Assembly: GCA_030407315.1 (NCBI GenBank)
Contig: JALQPE010000044.1
Coordinates: forward strand, 1-64,000
Length of the DNA stretch: 64,000 nucleotides
Reading direction: 5' to 3'
DNA from: Asparagopsis taxiformis
Taxonomy: Eukaryota > Rhodophyta > Florideophyceae > Bonnemaisoniales > Bonnemaisoniaceae
Shown here: one piece after another, positions 10,413-19,679 of the stretch
Layout: the number at the start of each line of letters is the position of its first letter
Numbering within the stretch: the first letter of the stretch is position 1
The notes under the pieces: generated by a model
What the model saw: only the letters and a program-made list of their open reading frames with translations
Told to the model about the DNA's origin: nothing
Databases searched by the model: none
Program-made: the position numbers and the translations under genes

Positions 10413-13400
10413 TCATGCAGCCCTCGGTGGAAATCCGTCTCGCCTACATAGTGCATATATCTCTCCACCCTCCAGCAGTCCGGGTCCGTGCCTTACCTCC
10501 CTCATGTTCTCATCATATTCGCATACACTCCCATTGCAATAGTGCATACCAAACACCTCAGTGACTCCCTCACTCATCTCCACAATTACTGTTCGTCGCC
10601 TCTCTTCGACCTTGAACACTCCTTCATCAGTTTTTTGCAAACCCAGGCAAACTCCATAAGCTGTACCTTGCTCATCTCTCGCACTCTCGTTCCTCAGGAT
10701 AAAGAACGCTAGAACAATAAAAAACCGCGGTTCATAATTAATTCTTCCCCGCATTATCTCTGATGTGAGACGAGACGCCGGGTACAGAATCGCTTGTGAA
10801 GTTGCACCATCCTCACATTTCATCTGTTCAGGGCAAACAGCATGGATGATAGCTCCTGATTCTAGAGAGCCAGACCTCTGCACTGTTTTCCTTCCCCACT
10901 CTGTCGTAGTGCTTCTAGAAACTCTTCTCACCCATTCGGCATACTTTCCACACCCGCTTGTTCCGCTTCCGTACCTTTCGGTAAAGAACCGTTTGAAAAC
11001 ACCTACAGCACCCTCTGCCATATCACATTTTCCATTCATGTACTCCTTGACCTCGTCAATAGATATACCTCCATGCCCTCTCCACGTCACAATTTCACCA
11101 TCCGCCGACAATATCTTTCCTCGACGCTGGGAGAGAAGCTGGAGAACCGGTTCCTGGAAGCAGTTTTTCACTACCTCGTCTTCCACATCTATTTCTCTCC
11201 CTAGCTCCTGTGAAAGAACGTTGACCATTTGAGAGCATTCGGACGAGGACCAATGTTGTGGCTCCATGCCGATTTCGCGCAAAACAATGGCCACTCTCGT
11301 CTGCCAGTCATCCGCAAGAACTAATTCCAGCGCTGAAAGCTGTTCGCTTTGGTGATTGGACATTCTCACACCTTTCTTCAGCGGCTGATGCATCCGTTCG
11401 AATATAAGCTCCTGCACGTGCTTCACAGAGCCGTAGGCAGGAAGCGTATGAACACAAAACTCGACAAGACGATGAACATTAGGCTTGTCCAAATGTGCTC
11501 CTGCTCCCTTCACTTTCCGACAATACTCATTCAACGTCTCCACGTAGTCTACAGTTCTTCCCAGAATGTATTCATTCCTGCCACCTTCTCCGTCAGCCGT
11601 CTCTACTTCATGGGGACCGTCTTTCCACCATACGGGCATGAAACTAATACACGAAACCAGCTTCTGAAACATCACTACTAGTTTGACGGCCCCATCAAAT
11701 TTTTCACGATGACCTTCCCCTTTCCCATCCATCATTCGAGCTGCGTTTTCGAATGCCATAGGTGCTATCAGAAGCACACTGAATATGTCACTCATGTTCA
11801 TGGAAAGCAGATTGTTGGTTCCAAATAAACGGTTCTGCCTTCCCATCCTGAACTTCTTCAGAGCGCCCAGAATTTGCAATTCAGCTACCTCTCGAATTCG
11901 TGGGCTGGCAGCTGAAATACAAGCGTTCAGTACATCTTGTGCCAGTCCAGACAATAGATGGTCAGGTGCTATCACTGCGGAACGGTACGGGTCAAAAATT
12001 GCTGGGACAACTGAAACTCCGTTTTCCGTCTTCGGTACTTCTTCCTGCACTGCTTCCAAGGAAGTGCTCAGGACATGAAATGGTAAATCTTCCCCTTCTT
12101 CTGCAGCCAGTCCGAGAGTGCGAAGCTGGGTTTCTGTGGCATCCTTACGTGTCGATGCATTCCGATACTTGCTCCTGGCATGCGTCGATGTTTGCCCGTT
12201 CACTACCGAAGTGTATGCATTCTTCGTGCCACCAGTACTGCTCAGGTCATATTTGCGGAAACTGCAGATGTGGCACGGAGAGTTTGATGTGTGTCCAAGA
12301 ACATCCAGGGTATGTGAAACTGCAGGATAGTCTCCAATGCTCCCCACTGGGTCTAGAAATACCACAACATCTTCTCCCTCTGCATTTTTCGTTGGGAAAC
12401 CCTCTGTGCTTCCTCGCACTATATCTTGAACGATATATCGCAATACACAATTTGTGGACACTCCCGGAGGTGGCAAACCAATCACTCGAACCGCTTGGTA
12501 GCTTCCCCTTTTCCGAGGCGGTAGATTGAGAGGTAACATATAGCATCCACCAAAACTTCCCTTCCTGCTTGTGAATGGTTCAAAGTCATCCGTGTAAAGG
12601 AGAAATCGGTAAACAAAGTAGTTTCGACCATCCTCCAGCTTTCCCCAACATGGTGCATCTTCTCGCGGAGACGCTGGGTGCCATTGCGACCTGTGGTCTC
12701 CGAAACCATCCGAGAACACCCCTGAAACACGAATTTCTTCATAGTTGGGGCTTCCTAGTCTATCGGGCGGGTTTCTGGCTTCAGCAAAGCTCGCGCCCGG
12801 TGAAAAGCAAAGTAACATGGTGGATGCTTCTCCGACCTGCTCTTTCAAATACCTGTTCACCAATACGACGTGTGGAACAATATCACCCTCTTCCATTCCA
12901 ATTGGTAATAGAACGGTTATCACGTCCCCAGCTCGTGTTCCTTTTCCCTTGGCTCCTGCTCCGATTACACATTGCGATATCGCTCGCAGAGCATGCTGCC
13001 TCTCCCATTCCAATAGATGTGACATTCGCGGCTGCAGATATTTTTCGACATGCACATCATGCTCACCGTCGTGTCGAGCCTCATAGGTAACTATGGTCCT
13101 AGCATGAAGTTCCCACAACGACGTAACCGCCACTCTTCTCCTCTTCGGTTTCCCACCATCTCTGTCATTCTTCCTGAACCCTTTTGCTCTTTCGATGACG
13201 GCAACCTGACGAGCTCCTGGATGACATCGGATTCGAATTGCTGTTCCATCAGGTACATAAATGTGCTTCAAACCCTTTTTCCCATCGCTGTCAATGGGAA
13301 CAACTGCTGTGCGAACGAATGGGTCGCTCAAAACACCCCTCCTGCACTTTGCAATGAACGAATCTTCAATGCTGCACTCTGCGGTTGATTTTTCTCCTTC

Positions 13401-14216
13401 CGAGCTTCGATTGTTCGCATCACTGCGGAATGCTTCAAAGATTGGTCGAGTCTGGACATCTTTCAGAGCCCATGTGCTTGGGAGTACAATACGAACTTTC
13501 GCCATTCCTCCACAATTGTCTCTGTCATCTGTTGTTCCACGGGTTCCTACTGCACCTCGATGCTGTGCAGCTCTTGCTCCGCTCTTTCGAAGGTCTATCG
13601 GAAACTCGATGTCACAGCTCTTTGCATAGCAGTGTTTCCTCAAGAATGGTAGTATCTTCTGTCGCATCACAGAGTCCGACGGGACGTGCTCACTTGGATC
13701 TCTGCGGAAATTCATTCCGAACAGGGTACCTTCATAGTGGGCTCTTGTCATTCTTTGAGTTCCACTCAGCTGAAGAGCCCCATACATCGCAGGCCATTGT
13801 AGTAATGCCTTGAAATCACCACATGCTTCATCCCCAGCATTTCGGTCTATCGGGCCTCCAGTTGAAATGGAATCAGAACCTCGTCCGGTTGCTTCTTCCG
13901 ATTCCATTAGCGTGCTCGATGCTACGTAGATGTCACTTCCAGCTTCATCGTTGTTGCTGTACACATCAATACAACCTTCTATTGTGTCACCCATAGGGAT
14001 TGGGGACTCCAATAGGTCATCTGTGGTACACTCACGTCGTAGCTCATTACCTCTCGGGATTTCTTTGTTCATGCAGGCTGCATCACTGCTGCGGATTTCT
14101 CCCTGCAGTTTCCCAGGAAGCTGTTTACTGGGACTGGCCACATTGAGTGAATCGAATCTCGCCTTTGTCCTACGACTTGTGGTTTTCTTTCGAATAGGAG
14201 TCCGTCTCGGAGCCAT
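10413..14216 (-). CDS. CACTA/CMC-type DDE transposase, element A left copy
   Basis: A 1267-codon intronless frame with ATG at 14216. The N-terminus is very basic (RRTPIRKKTTSRRTKAR), suggesting nuclear entry or DNA binding. Around residues 537-560 is LLYTDDFEPFTSRKGSFGG; around 621-655 is FLDPVGSIGDYPAVSHTLD followed by SPCHIC; around 915-950 is RLVEFCVHTLPAYGS with FERMHQPLKKGVR. These resemble the D, D(F/Y)PA-plus-CxxC and FER(Y/F)-type blocks of CACTA transposases (Transposase_21-like), so D, D and E catalytic residues are plausible. The acidic N-terminal third and the C-terminus (GGEIYALCRRDGFPPRAA) are shared with element B but not recognised. It would act in the nucleus to cut and paste the element at its CACTA ends. 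Only a few residues differ from the right copy (for example EAFRSD/ESFRSD). Confidence 0.82.
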   Translation of the reverse strand: MAPRRTPIRKKTTSRRTKARFDSLNVASPSKQLPGKLQGEIRSSDAACMNKEIPRGNELRRECTTDDLLESPIPMGDTIEGCIDVYSNNDEAGSDIYVASSTLMESEEATGRGSDSISTGGPIDRNAGDEACGDFKALLQWPAMYGALQLSGTQRMTRAHYEGTLFGMNFRRDPSEHVPSDSVMRQKILPFLRKHCYAKSCDIEFPIDLRKSGARAAQHRGAVGTRGTTDDRDNCGGMAKVRIVLPSTWALKDVQTRPIFEAFRSDANNRSSEGEKSTAECSIEDSFIAKCRRGVLSDPFVRTAVVPIDSDGKKGLKHIYVPDGTAIRIRCHPGARQVAVIERAKGFRKNDRDGGKPKRRRVAVTSLWELHARTIVTYEARHDGEHDVHVEKYLQPRMSHLLEWERQHALRAISQCVIGAGAKGKGTRAGDVITVLLPIGMEEGDIVPHVVLVNRYLKEQVGEASTMLLCFSPGASFAEARNPPDRLGSPNYEEIRVSGVFSDGFGDHRSQWHPASPREDAPCWGKLEDGRNYFVYRFLLYTDDFEPFTSRKGSFGGCYMLPLNLPPRKRGSYQAVRVIGLPPPGVSTNCVLRYIVQDIVRGSTEGFPTKNAEGEDVVVFLDPVGSIGDYPAVSHTLDVLGHTSNSPCHICSFRKYDLSSTGGTKNAYTSVVNGQTSTHARSKYRNASTRKDATETQLRTLGLAAEEGEDLPFHVLSTSLEAVQEEVPKTENGVSVVPAIFDPYRSAVIAPDHLLSGLAQDVLNACISAASPRIREVAELQILGALKKFRMGRQNRLFGTNNLLSMNMSDIFSVLLIAPMAFENAARMMDGKGEGHREKFDGAVKLVVMFQKLVSCISFMPVWWKDGPHEVETADGEGGRNEYILGRTVDYVETLNEYCRKVKGAGAHLDKPNVHRLVEFCVHTLPAYGSVKHVQELIFERMHQPLKKGVRMSNHQSEQLSALELVLADDWQTRVAIVLREIGMEPQHWSSSECSQMVNVLSQELGREIDVEDEVVKNCFQEPVLQLLSQRRGKILSADGEIVTWRGHGGISIDEVKEYMNGKCDMAEGAVGVFKRFFTERYGSGTSGCGKYAEWVRRVSRSTTTEWGRKTVQRSGSLESGAIIHAVCPEQMKCEDGATSQAILYPASRLTSEIMRGRINYEPRFFIVLAFFILRNESARDEQGTAYGVCLGLQKTDEGVFKVEERRRTVIVEMSEGVTEVFGMHYCNGSVCEYDENMREVRHGPGLLEGGEIYALCRRDGFPPRAA

Positions 14217-15175
14217 CTTGATGTTTTTGTTCTTTTCTTCTTCGCTCAGTTTTGTTGCATAGAATACAACTCTAAACTTCTATGACATGACTACTATCTC
14301 AATACAGTACTACTACTTTTAACCGTTACGAAACCTTTCCAGGCTTTCATTCGATCCAATGAACTGGTTCACCACAATGCTTTGCCCTATGCTCATTGCT
14401 TTATGCACATTGATTGCTATTTCATCCGGACTCAACATCGTTTTGCTATCTTGTATCGCATCCCCTAACCACAAACCCAGCCAAGATGTATCCATTTCCG
14501 GAAAACGGCCGTTTATTTCGCAGTGATGCTCTAGGCACTAATACTGAATCTGATTTTCTCATACACGTACTTCCTACTCGTATACTCTACCATTTTCGGC
14601 CCTATTTACAAGTTGAAAGCACAATCTCTCGTTGAATCGTACTCGGTGTGATATCTTAAATTAGCATAAATTTATATATTGCAATGCAGATTCACTGCTC
14701 GCTTGCAACATGAAAATTATAAAATTTCTCCCACACTGCTGTTTCCTAGCCGCCCACATCCACGTGGCCCGCTTTGACTGCCTGCCAAGTGTGCTCAGAG
14801 CATGCAATGACGTCATCGATATATACCGTCCAAATCATCACTGGAAGCGCGGACTCCTCGTCCAGGAAAGTGCGCCATTTTTCCTACTCCTCGCCTCCCC
14901 CTTTCCAGTAGGCCCCATATGCTAGTGTTTTTCCTATATTTCTGTAGTGATGACGTCATTATAGACTAGAGAAGGCGGTAGAAGATACAATAATTTTGCG
15001 CCTGTTCTGCCAGGTCATGTGCTTCAAAGCGTAATTCGCACCCTAGGTATCGTTTTTCTGGGCCTCCCATCGCACCGCTCCGTTTCAAATTCATCCCTCT
15101 ATTGTTAGAGTACACGTCATTTCCGCCCGCAGAGTGCTACTTAAACAACAGATTCTGGAGATCCCTGTTTCCATC

Positions 15176-15316
15176 TTCATATCCGTCGGAAGCAAAGCAA
15201 CAACCCTGGCCGTGGAAGCCGTATAGATCATCTAAACTGCTTCCAAAGCGTAAGTTTTAGATCATCAATACGGCTCCCAAGGCCAAAGTTGTTGCTTTGT
15301 CTCCGACGGATATGAA
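15176..15316. repeat. Imperfect foldback upstream of transposase (element A left)
   Basis: Arms of roughly 60 bases pair: TTCATATCCGTCGG at 15176 against CCGACGGATATGAA ending at 15316. Inside, GCAAAGCAACAA pairs with TTGTTGCTTTG and GGAAGCCGTAT with ATACGGCTCCC. The loop lies near 15237-15255. The pairing is imperfect, as in a folded RNA or an old inverted duplication. It lies directly upstream of the candidate spliced transcript, perhaps in its first exon. Confidence 0.8.
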
Positions 15317-15647
15317 CCATGATGGTACGTTTCCACAACTCACGCCACTAACCCAGTTTTCTATTCGTTTTCTCTTTCTCAGGTTTCCAGTCGGTGAGTG
15401 TTCCAATTCTACTTTCATTTATCTTTCTCTCTTACCACTTCTCCACTAATTTTCTTTTCTGCCTGTGAGTACATATCTCAATTTGGGATGCAATGGTATT
15501 TGTTAAGGTACGTTAGTCTCCTAATCACCATCAATTTCCCTCTCCAATTCAACGTCACTAACTTGTTTCCTTTCTCTACATCATTTTTTCTTCTTCTCTT
15601 CATTTCCTAGCTTATTCATGCAGCTCAATCAGTTGATAGATTTCTAG
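15312..15647 (+). ncRNA. Candidate spliced transcript running opposite to the transposase (element A left)
   Basis: Three consecutive intron-like units occur on the plus strand. Intron 1 is 15325-15382 (GATG|GTACGT, CACTAAC, TTTCTCAG). Intron 2 is 15394-15469 (TCG|GTGAGT, CACTAAT, GTGAG). Intron 3 is 15508-15610 (AAG|GTACGT, CACTAAC, a long pyrimidine tract, CCTAG). Each has a donor, a branch-point-like CACTAAY and an acceptor in the right order. If all are removed, an ATG at 15312 reads through the joins for 32 codons to TAG at 15647; that length could be chance, so I class it as a non-coding or short-ORF transcript. It would be divergent from the transposase and run toward the element end. 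Confidence 0.5.
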
Positions 15648-16011
15648 ACTTTTCTAGTAGTTTTAGTTTTACTCGTCGGAATAGTGTTAGTTGTAGTAGC
15701 ATTTTTAACATAGGGATTGTTTATTCTCAATGTAGCCTGCGCAAATAAACAAATCCAGAGTGAAGCTTCCCATATCGCACCCTCTTAGATTGCTACCTAT
15801 CCTACCGCGTATACCTCTCGCTAGCTCATAGTCACTACGAAATAAAAATTCCTAGCCGTACTATTCTGTCCATTCCCATATGAATACCGTCCATGCCCCA
15901 TCCTCATAGCGCTAGAACTGCCTTCCTCTACCCCAGAAAGATGCCCACGACAGCGTGACGCTCCATCTCATCCACCACTCCCAGACACCGAATTTTACTA
16001 TATCAGGACAC

Positions 16012-16400
16012 TACTTTTACTGTCTCCAGGTGCTGCCCAGGGCAGCACGAAATACTGTCTCCAGGTGCTGCCCAGGGCAGCACGAAATACTGTCTCCAGG
16101 TGCTGCCCAGGGCAGCACGAAATACTGTCTCCAGGTGCTGCCCAGGGCAGCACGAAATACTGTCTACAGGTGCTGCCCAGGGCAGCACAAAGTACTGTCT
16201 ACAGGTGCTGCCCAGGGCAGCACGAAATACTGTCTACAGGTGCTGCCCAGGGCAGCACAAAGTACTGTCTACAGGTGCTGCCCAGGGCAGCACAAAGTAC
16301 TGTCTACAGGTACTGCCCAGGACAGTGAAAATCACTGTCTCCAGGTACTGCCCAGGACAGTGAAAATCACTGTCTCCAGGTACTGCCCAGGACAGTGCAC
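16012..16400. repeat. 35-bp tandem repeat, subterminal zone of element A left (about 11 units)
   Basis: Eight units built on GTGCTGCCCAGGGCAGCAC plus GAAATACTGTCTCCAG or a variant follow each other every 35 bases from about 16034. They are followed by three units of the TACTGCCCAGGACAGTG type. Each unit contains its own palindrome and the ACTGT motif. The right copy has about 19 units. Long frames reading through this block are repeat artefacts. Confidence 0.93.
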
Positions 16401-16755
16401 CGTGTTGGTTCCATCTATTGTCCCAGACAGCGTATTTCACTATCCGGCCATGTTGCCTTGGCCAATACAAAACACTATCCGCCAACACTGCCCAGTACAG
16501 TAAATTACATCATATCCAACTATTGAATAAATCATTAATTTTTACTGTCTCCATTCACTGCCTCAGACAGTACTGTGAGACAGTGTTTTTTACTGTCTGC
16601 AGACAGTGTTCCGTACTGTCTGCCAGACAGTGCAAATCACTGTCTCCAAGTGTGGCATTAATTTTCATTTGCCGCATAGTGATTTTTACTGTCTCAGACA
16701 GTAAAAATCACTGTCTCGCAGTACTGTCTGAGGCCCCCTTTTCAACACCGTAGTG
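16401..16755. repeat. Terminal and subterminal region of element A left, with CACTA terminus
   Basis: Many ACTGTCT/AGACAGT motifs in both orientations crowd the last 350 bases, typical of transposase-binding subterminal repeats in CACTA elements. The final 18 bases (16738-16755), read on the minus strand, are CACTACGGTGTTGAAAAG, followed inward by GGGGCCTCAGACAGTACTG. Confidence 0.88.
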
Positions 16756-17216
16756 CGATACTTCTTTTCCTTCATGGGAGCAATTTGAGGGCAAACTTTC
16801 CGGTACTGCTTCAAAAGAGCATCCAGAATATTATAATCGTTTCCCATGTTCTCCACAACATCAGTATCGAACTTTGATGAGCGAAGTAGATTCTGCTTGA
16901 TTGATTCCATGCCCTTTGGCCATACCTGTCCTTCATGAAGAACCTCGAACTTACGCGCTTCTTTCATCGCTGCGCATGTGTATTCGTATTGCTGGAGGGT
17001 ATCTTTGTATGATACTGGTTTGAATTTATTCAATCTGGAGATTCCCCGAAGCCTGTAAAGAGTATGAACTTGAACTTCTTCAGCATCAGTACCCGAAGCA
17101 TTCATGAACTTGGTTGCAGATTTCAAAGATGTTAAATTCACAAATTTGCGATACACGCGACAGTCAACGCTTGTCATTGGGGTATTAGTACCCTTTCTCC
17201 GAGTTTTCAATGCCAT
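16756..17216 (-). pseudogene. Truncated unknown ORF inside the second element
   Basis: An ATG at 17216, about 55 bases inside the CACTA end, opens a frame (MALKTRRKGTNTPM...) of about 150 codons that runs without a stop to the element A junction at 16755 and then into A's terminal repeats by chance. It has a basic start and mixed, plausible amino-acid content (for example YRLRGISRLNKF, QYEYTCAAMKEARKF). I recognise no domain. The rest of the gene was separated by the element A insertion. It may be an accessory protein of its element or captured host sequence. Confidence 0.4.
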
Positions 17217-17270
17217 ACTGTTGCTAGAAGGAGGTTCTGCCAAGTCTGGATGCTTTTCAACACCGTAGTG
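16756..17270 (-). mobile_element. Terminal fragment of a second element with the same 18-bp CACTA end
   Basis: The right end (17253-17270) reads CACTACGGTGTTGAAAAG on the minus strand, identical to the element A terminus, but the next bases (CATCCAGACTTGG) are unrelated to A. Its left part is cut by the element A terminus at 16755, so element A landed inside it. On its other side it sits within ParB-Ox coding sequence (17271 onward). Confidence 0.65.
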
Positions 17271-19679
17271 TAGCCCACGAGTCCGACGAAACACGCTTCT
17301 ACATCGCGGATGGTCTCCATCGTCGTGGCGCTCTTGTCCGAGCCAAAGCGGAAGGAGTTGAACGTCTGGCTTCTATTGTGGACGGCGTTCCTGTTCAGGA
17401 AGCGTTCAGGCCAGATGGACAAGCCATGACGATGGAAGACGTGCTCTACCTGAGTCAGCGGCTGAACGAACTGGTGCACACGGTTTTACCGACCACCATC
17501 CGCGACCGTATTCATGCTATCATCAGCATATACAACTGCAACTTGAAGTACGCGAAGGAAGGGGAAAGGAAACTCTCCAGTATGACAGCTTCGCAGCTGT
17601 GCAACTGGTTCTTCCAGCGTCACTTCAGTGGCATACTCAGGAAGAGTACGGTGACGTCTATCGTCAATGTGGCTCTGAACATGAGACGTTCACCACGCAC
17701 GTACGAGGCGTACAAGATGGCCTCTGGTAGGAAGGAAAATGAGGTTGGAATCAGCCTTCTAGTGCTGAAGGACACCGCGTTCACAAAGGCTGAGGACCGT
17801 GCCAGTGAGCTGATGGTTAGGTGCATTCACTACCGCTCTGTGAAATTGCTCCAGTCCTTTGGTCGCATCCCAGGTCTCCAGCTCAGGGTGTATCTCAATT
17901 ACATCAGAGATTTCTACCTGGTAATCCGTGAAGTCGCACCCAAGGTTGGGATGACTACGGACGAGCTGGCAGACCTGGAGGACCTCGAACCGGATGGAAC
18001 GGACATGATCCCGACCTGGAAATCCGTGTTCAAGCGCATGGTTCAATATGAAGAAGAACCTGTGCCGAAACAGGAGAAGAACCACGAGCGTCGCCGAGAA
18101 GATTTCCGAACCGTCATCCTGCAACGTTTCAACATTGCACCGGATCGTGAGACTCCGCCCCCTCCTCCCGGAGCATCTGGCGATGCAGTGCTTGCCACTG
18201 CGGCCAGTCAAGGCGCAAAAGATGTGGGGAAGGAGAGCGAGAAAGCGACAGAGAGCGTTCCTGCTCCTGCCCCTGTGGCATCAGCCACTCCTCCGAAGTC
18301 ACCATCACAGGTGACTCGGCAGGCTCGCTCTCCGACCCAATTCGGGGAGAATATCATGGAACCTCTCCCCGTTCCCCTTCCCTCACAACCCCTTCCTGAG
18401 GACGAAATCAATCCGATGGACATTTCTCCTCCTGACTCCCAAGCCAAGCCGGACTCAACAGCCCGCGCCCCTTCCCCCTCGAAGCCCAACTCTCCTCCCC
18501 CTCCCCCTTCCCCCTCACAACCCGACTCACCCCCCCGCTCCCCCATGGCCGTCTCCCCACCCACGTCTGCTCCTGTTCCCGACTCTGCTATCGCCACGGA
18601 ACAGCAGAACCCCGAAACCTCGGTTGAAGCTTCTCAACCGCAGGGGGGTGGTGGGGGGACAGTAGTTTCACGCTCTGTGCGCATTCCGCCCGATGAAACT
18701 ACGCCACGCCCCTTTCCCTGCTCGCTTGGATCACACTGTCGCTTCCCCGGCTATGCCGCTGTGCACAAATGCACAGCGTGCAACATTCAGCCAGTACACA
18801 ACCTGTGCGACTATCCTCGAGTATATCACCTCATCCCCATCAAGTACCTCAACAACGGTGAGCGAAACATGGTGTTCGTCTGCTCCCGTGAGTGCTACGA
18901 TGGCCGTCAACCGGATGACCCCCCTTCTTGGACCCCTCCTGCAGGGGTCACGTTACAAGAAGCGTGGGAAGGTGATGCGTACAATCCTTTCGAAAAGGAC
19001 GCGTCCTCTACCGAGTCTGCTGAAGAAAAGGATAAGCAGACCGGTGAGGCTCCGCGGAGTACGATGGGAGGGAAGGCGCCCATATCCCGGGAACCAGCCA
19101 AGAAAACTGCCTCTGGAACACCGCGGCGGGGAGAAAAGAGGAGGAGAGAGCCGACCACTCCTCCTCCGACTCGGATGACTCGGTCCAAGACCAGAAGTGC
19201 CGCTATCGCAGAGCAACTCATCGCTCTCGGTAGCCCGTCTTCTCCCCCTGTCTCCCTTCCGCTTCCTGCACAGCCACCCTCATCTGGCGAAAAGGAGCGT
19301 GAAGGTGAGATAGAAGACGGCGAAACCCCTACAAAGACGAAGGTGACTTCCAAGGGGTTTCGGGTACACAGGTATGAGGACGAGCAGCCACCGCCACCTT
19401 CCTTTCTCACGGAGCAGACCACGCTTGCCCAAGCTGCTACGTTCGTGCGTTCAATTTCGGGTCTGCTCCACCCTGAACACCGCTCTGGGTTCATCATGAC
19501 GAGTGGGGAGGTGGAGGAGATCAGGGAGGATATCAACTCCGCGGCTGGTGGTACATCCGAGGAGAGGATTGTTTATTGGGAGCGGGCAAGGGCTAGTATT
19601 GATTTCGATGGATACATCGTCCTCGAAGACATACTAGGAGCTTCCGATGTACGGTCTGCAATCCACGAACTGCTCTCTG
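17271..19679 (+). pseudogene. ParB-Ox gene fragment with zinc-finger-like insert, cut at both ends by transposons
   Basis: The frame is already open at the CACTA junction (17270/17271) and reads ESDETRFYIADGLHRRGALV, the core of the ParB-like motif; the usual upstream RPxRVxEL block is missing. Next comes the conserved helical region (LSQRLNELVHTV at about 17450). A Pro/Ser-rich linker surrounds a Cys/His cluster at about 18717-18897 (CSLGSHC, HKCTAC, NLC, FVCSREC), which could bind zinc. After a basic stretch (GEKRRREP) the start of the oxygenase-like region appears (DFDGYIVLEDI...AIHELLSA) and is broken at 19680 by element B. The HxD...H...R part is absent. No stop or frameshift interrupts about 800 codons, so the breaks are recent. 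It probably came from another transposon of this group. Confidence 0.72.

Larger units (their letters stand above)
14217..15950. promoter_or_regulatory. 5' region between transposase and subterminal repeats, element A left
   Basis: About 1.7 kb containing the transposase promoter/leader on the minus strand, a foldback (15176-15316) and plus-strand splice signals (15325-15610), listed separately. Apart from these I see only short unsupported frames. The same sequence occurs inverted at 51944-53677. Confidence 0.5.
1..16755 (-). mobile_element. Element A, left copy: large CACTA-like DNA transposon (partial)
   Basis: The right boundary is the terminus at 16738-16755, which on the minus strand reads CACTACGGTGTTGAAAAG, the hallmark start of CACTA elements. 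The other end lies outside the window, so the element is at least 16.7 kb. Order from the terminus inward: subterminal ACTGT repeats, 35-bp tandem repeat, foldback, transposase (14216-10413), palindrome array, ParB-Ox1 (9225-5966), two palindrome arrays, ParB-Ox2 (4438-796), palindrome array at the window edge. The whole stretch from about 3931 is repeated in inverted orientation at 50859-64000 with only scattered substitutions and a few indels. Flanking DNA differs beyond the terminus (cga after 16755, gtt before 50859), which supports separate insertions. CACTA elements usually make 3-bp target duplications; the partner ends needed to confirm this are not visible. Confidence 0.75.

Noticed and set aside
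15955..16503. Protein-coding frames of 87-182 codons on both strands in the 35-bp repeat (also 51321-51939)
   Set aside because: A 35-bp unit is open in several frames, so long frames arise automatically; the peptides are pure repeats.
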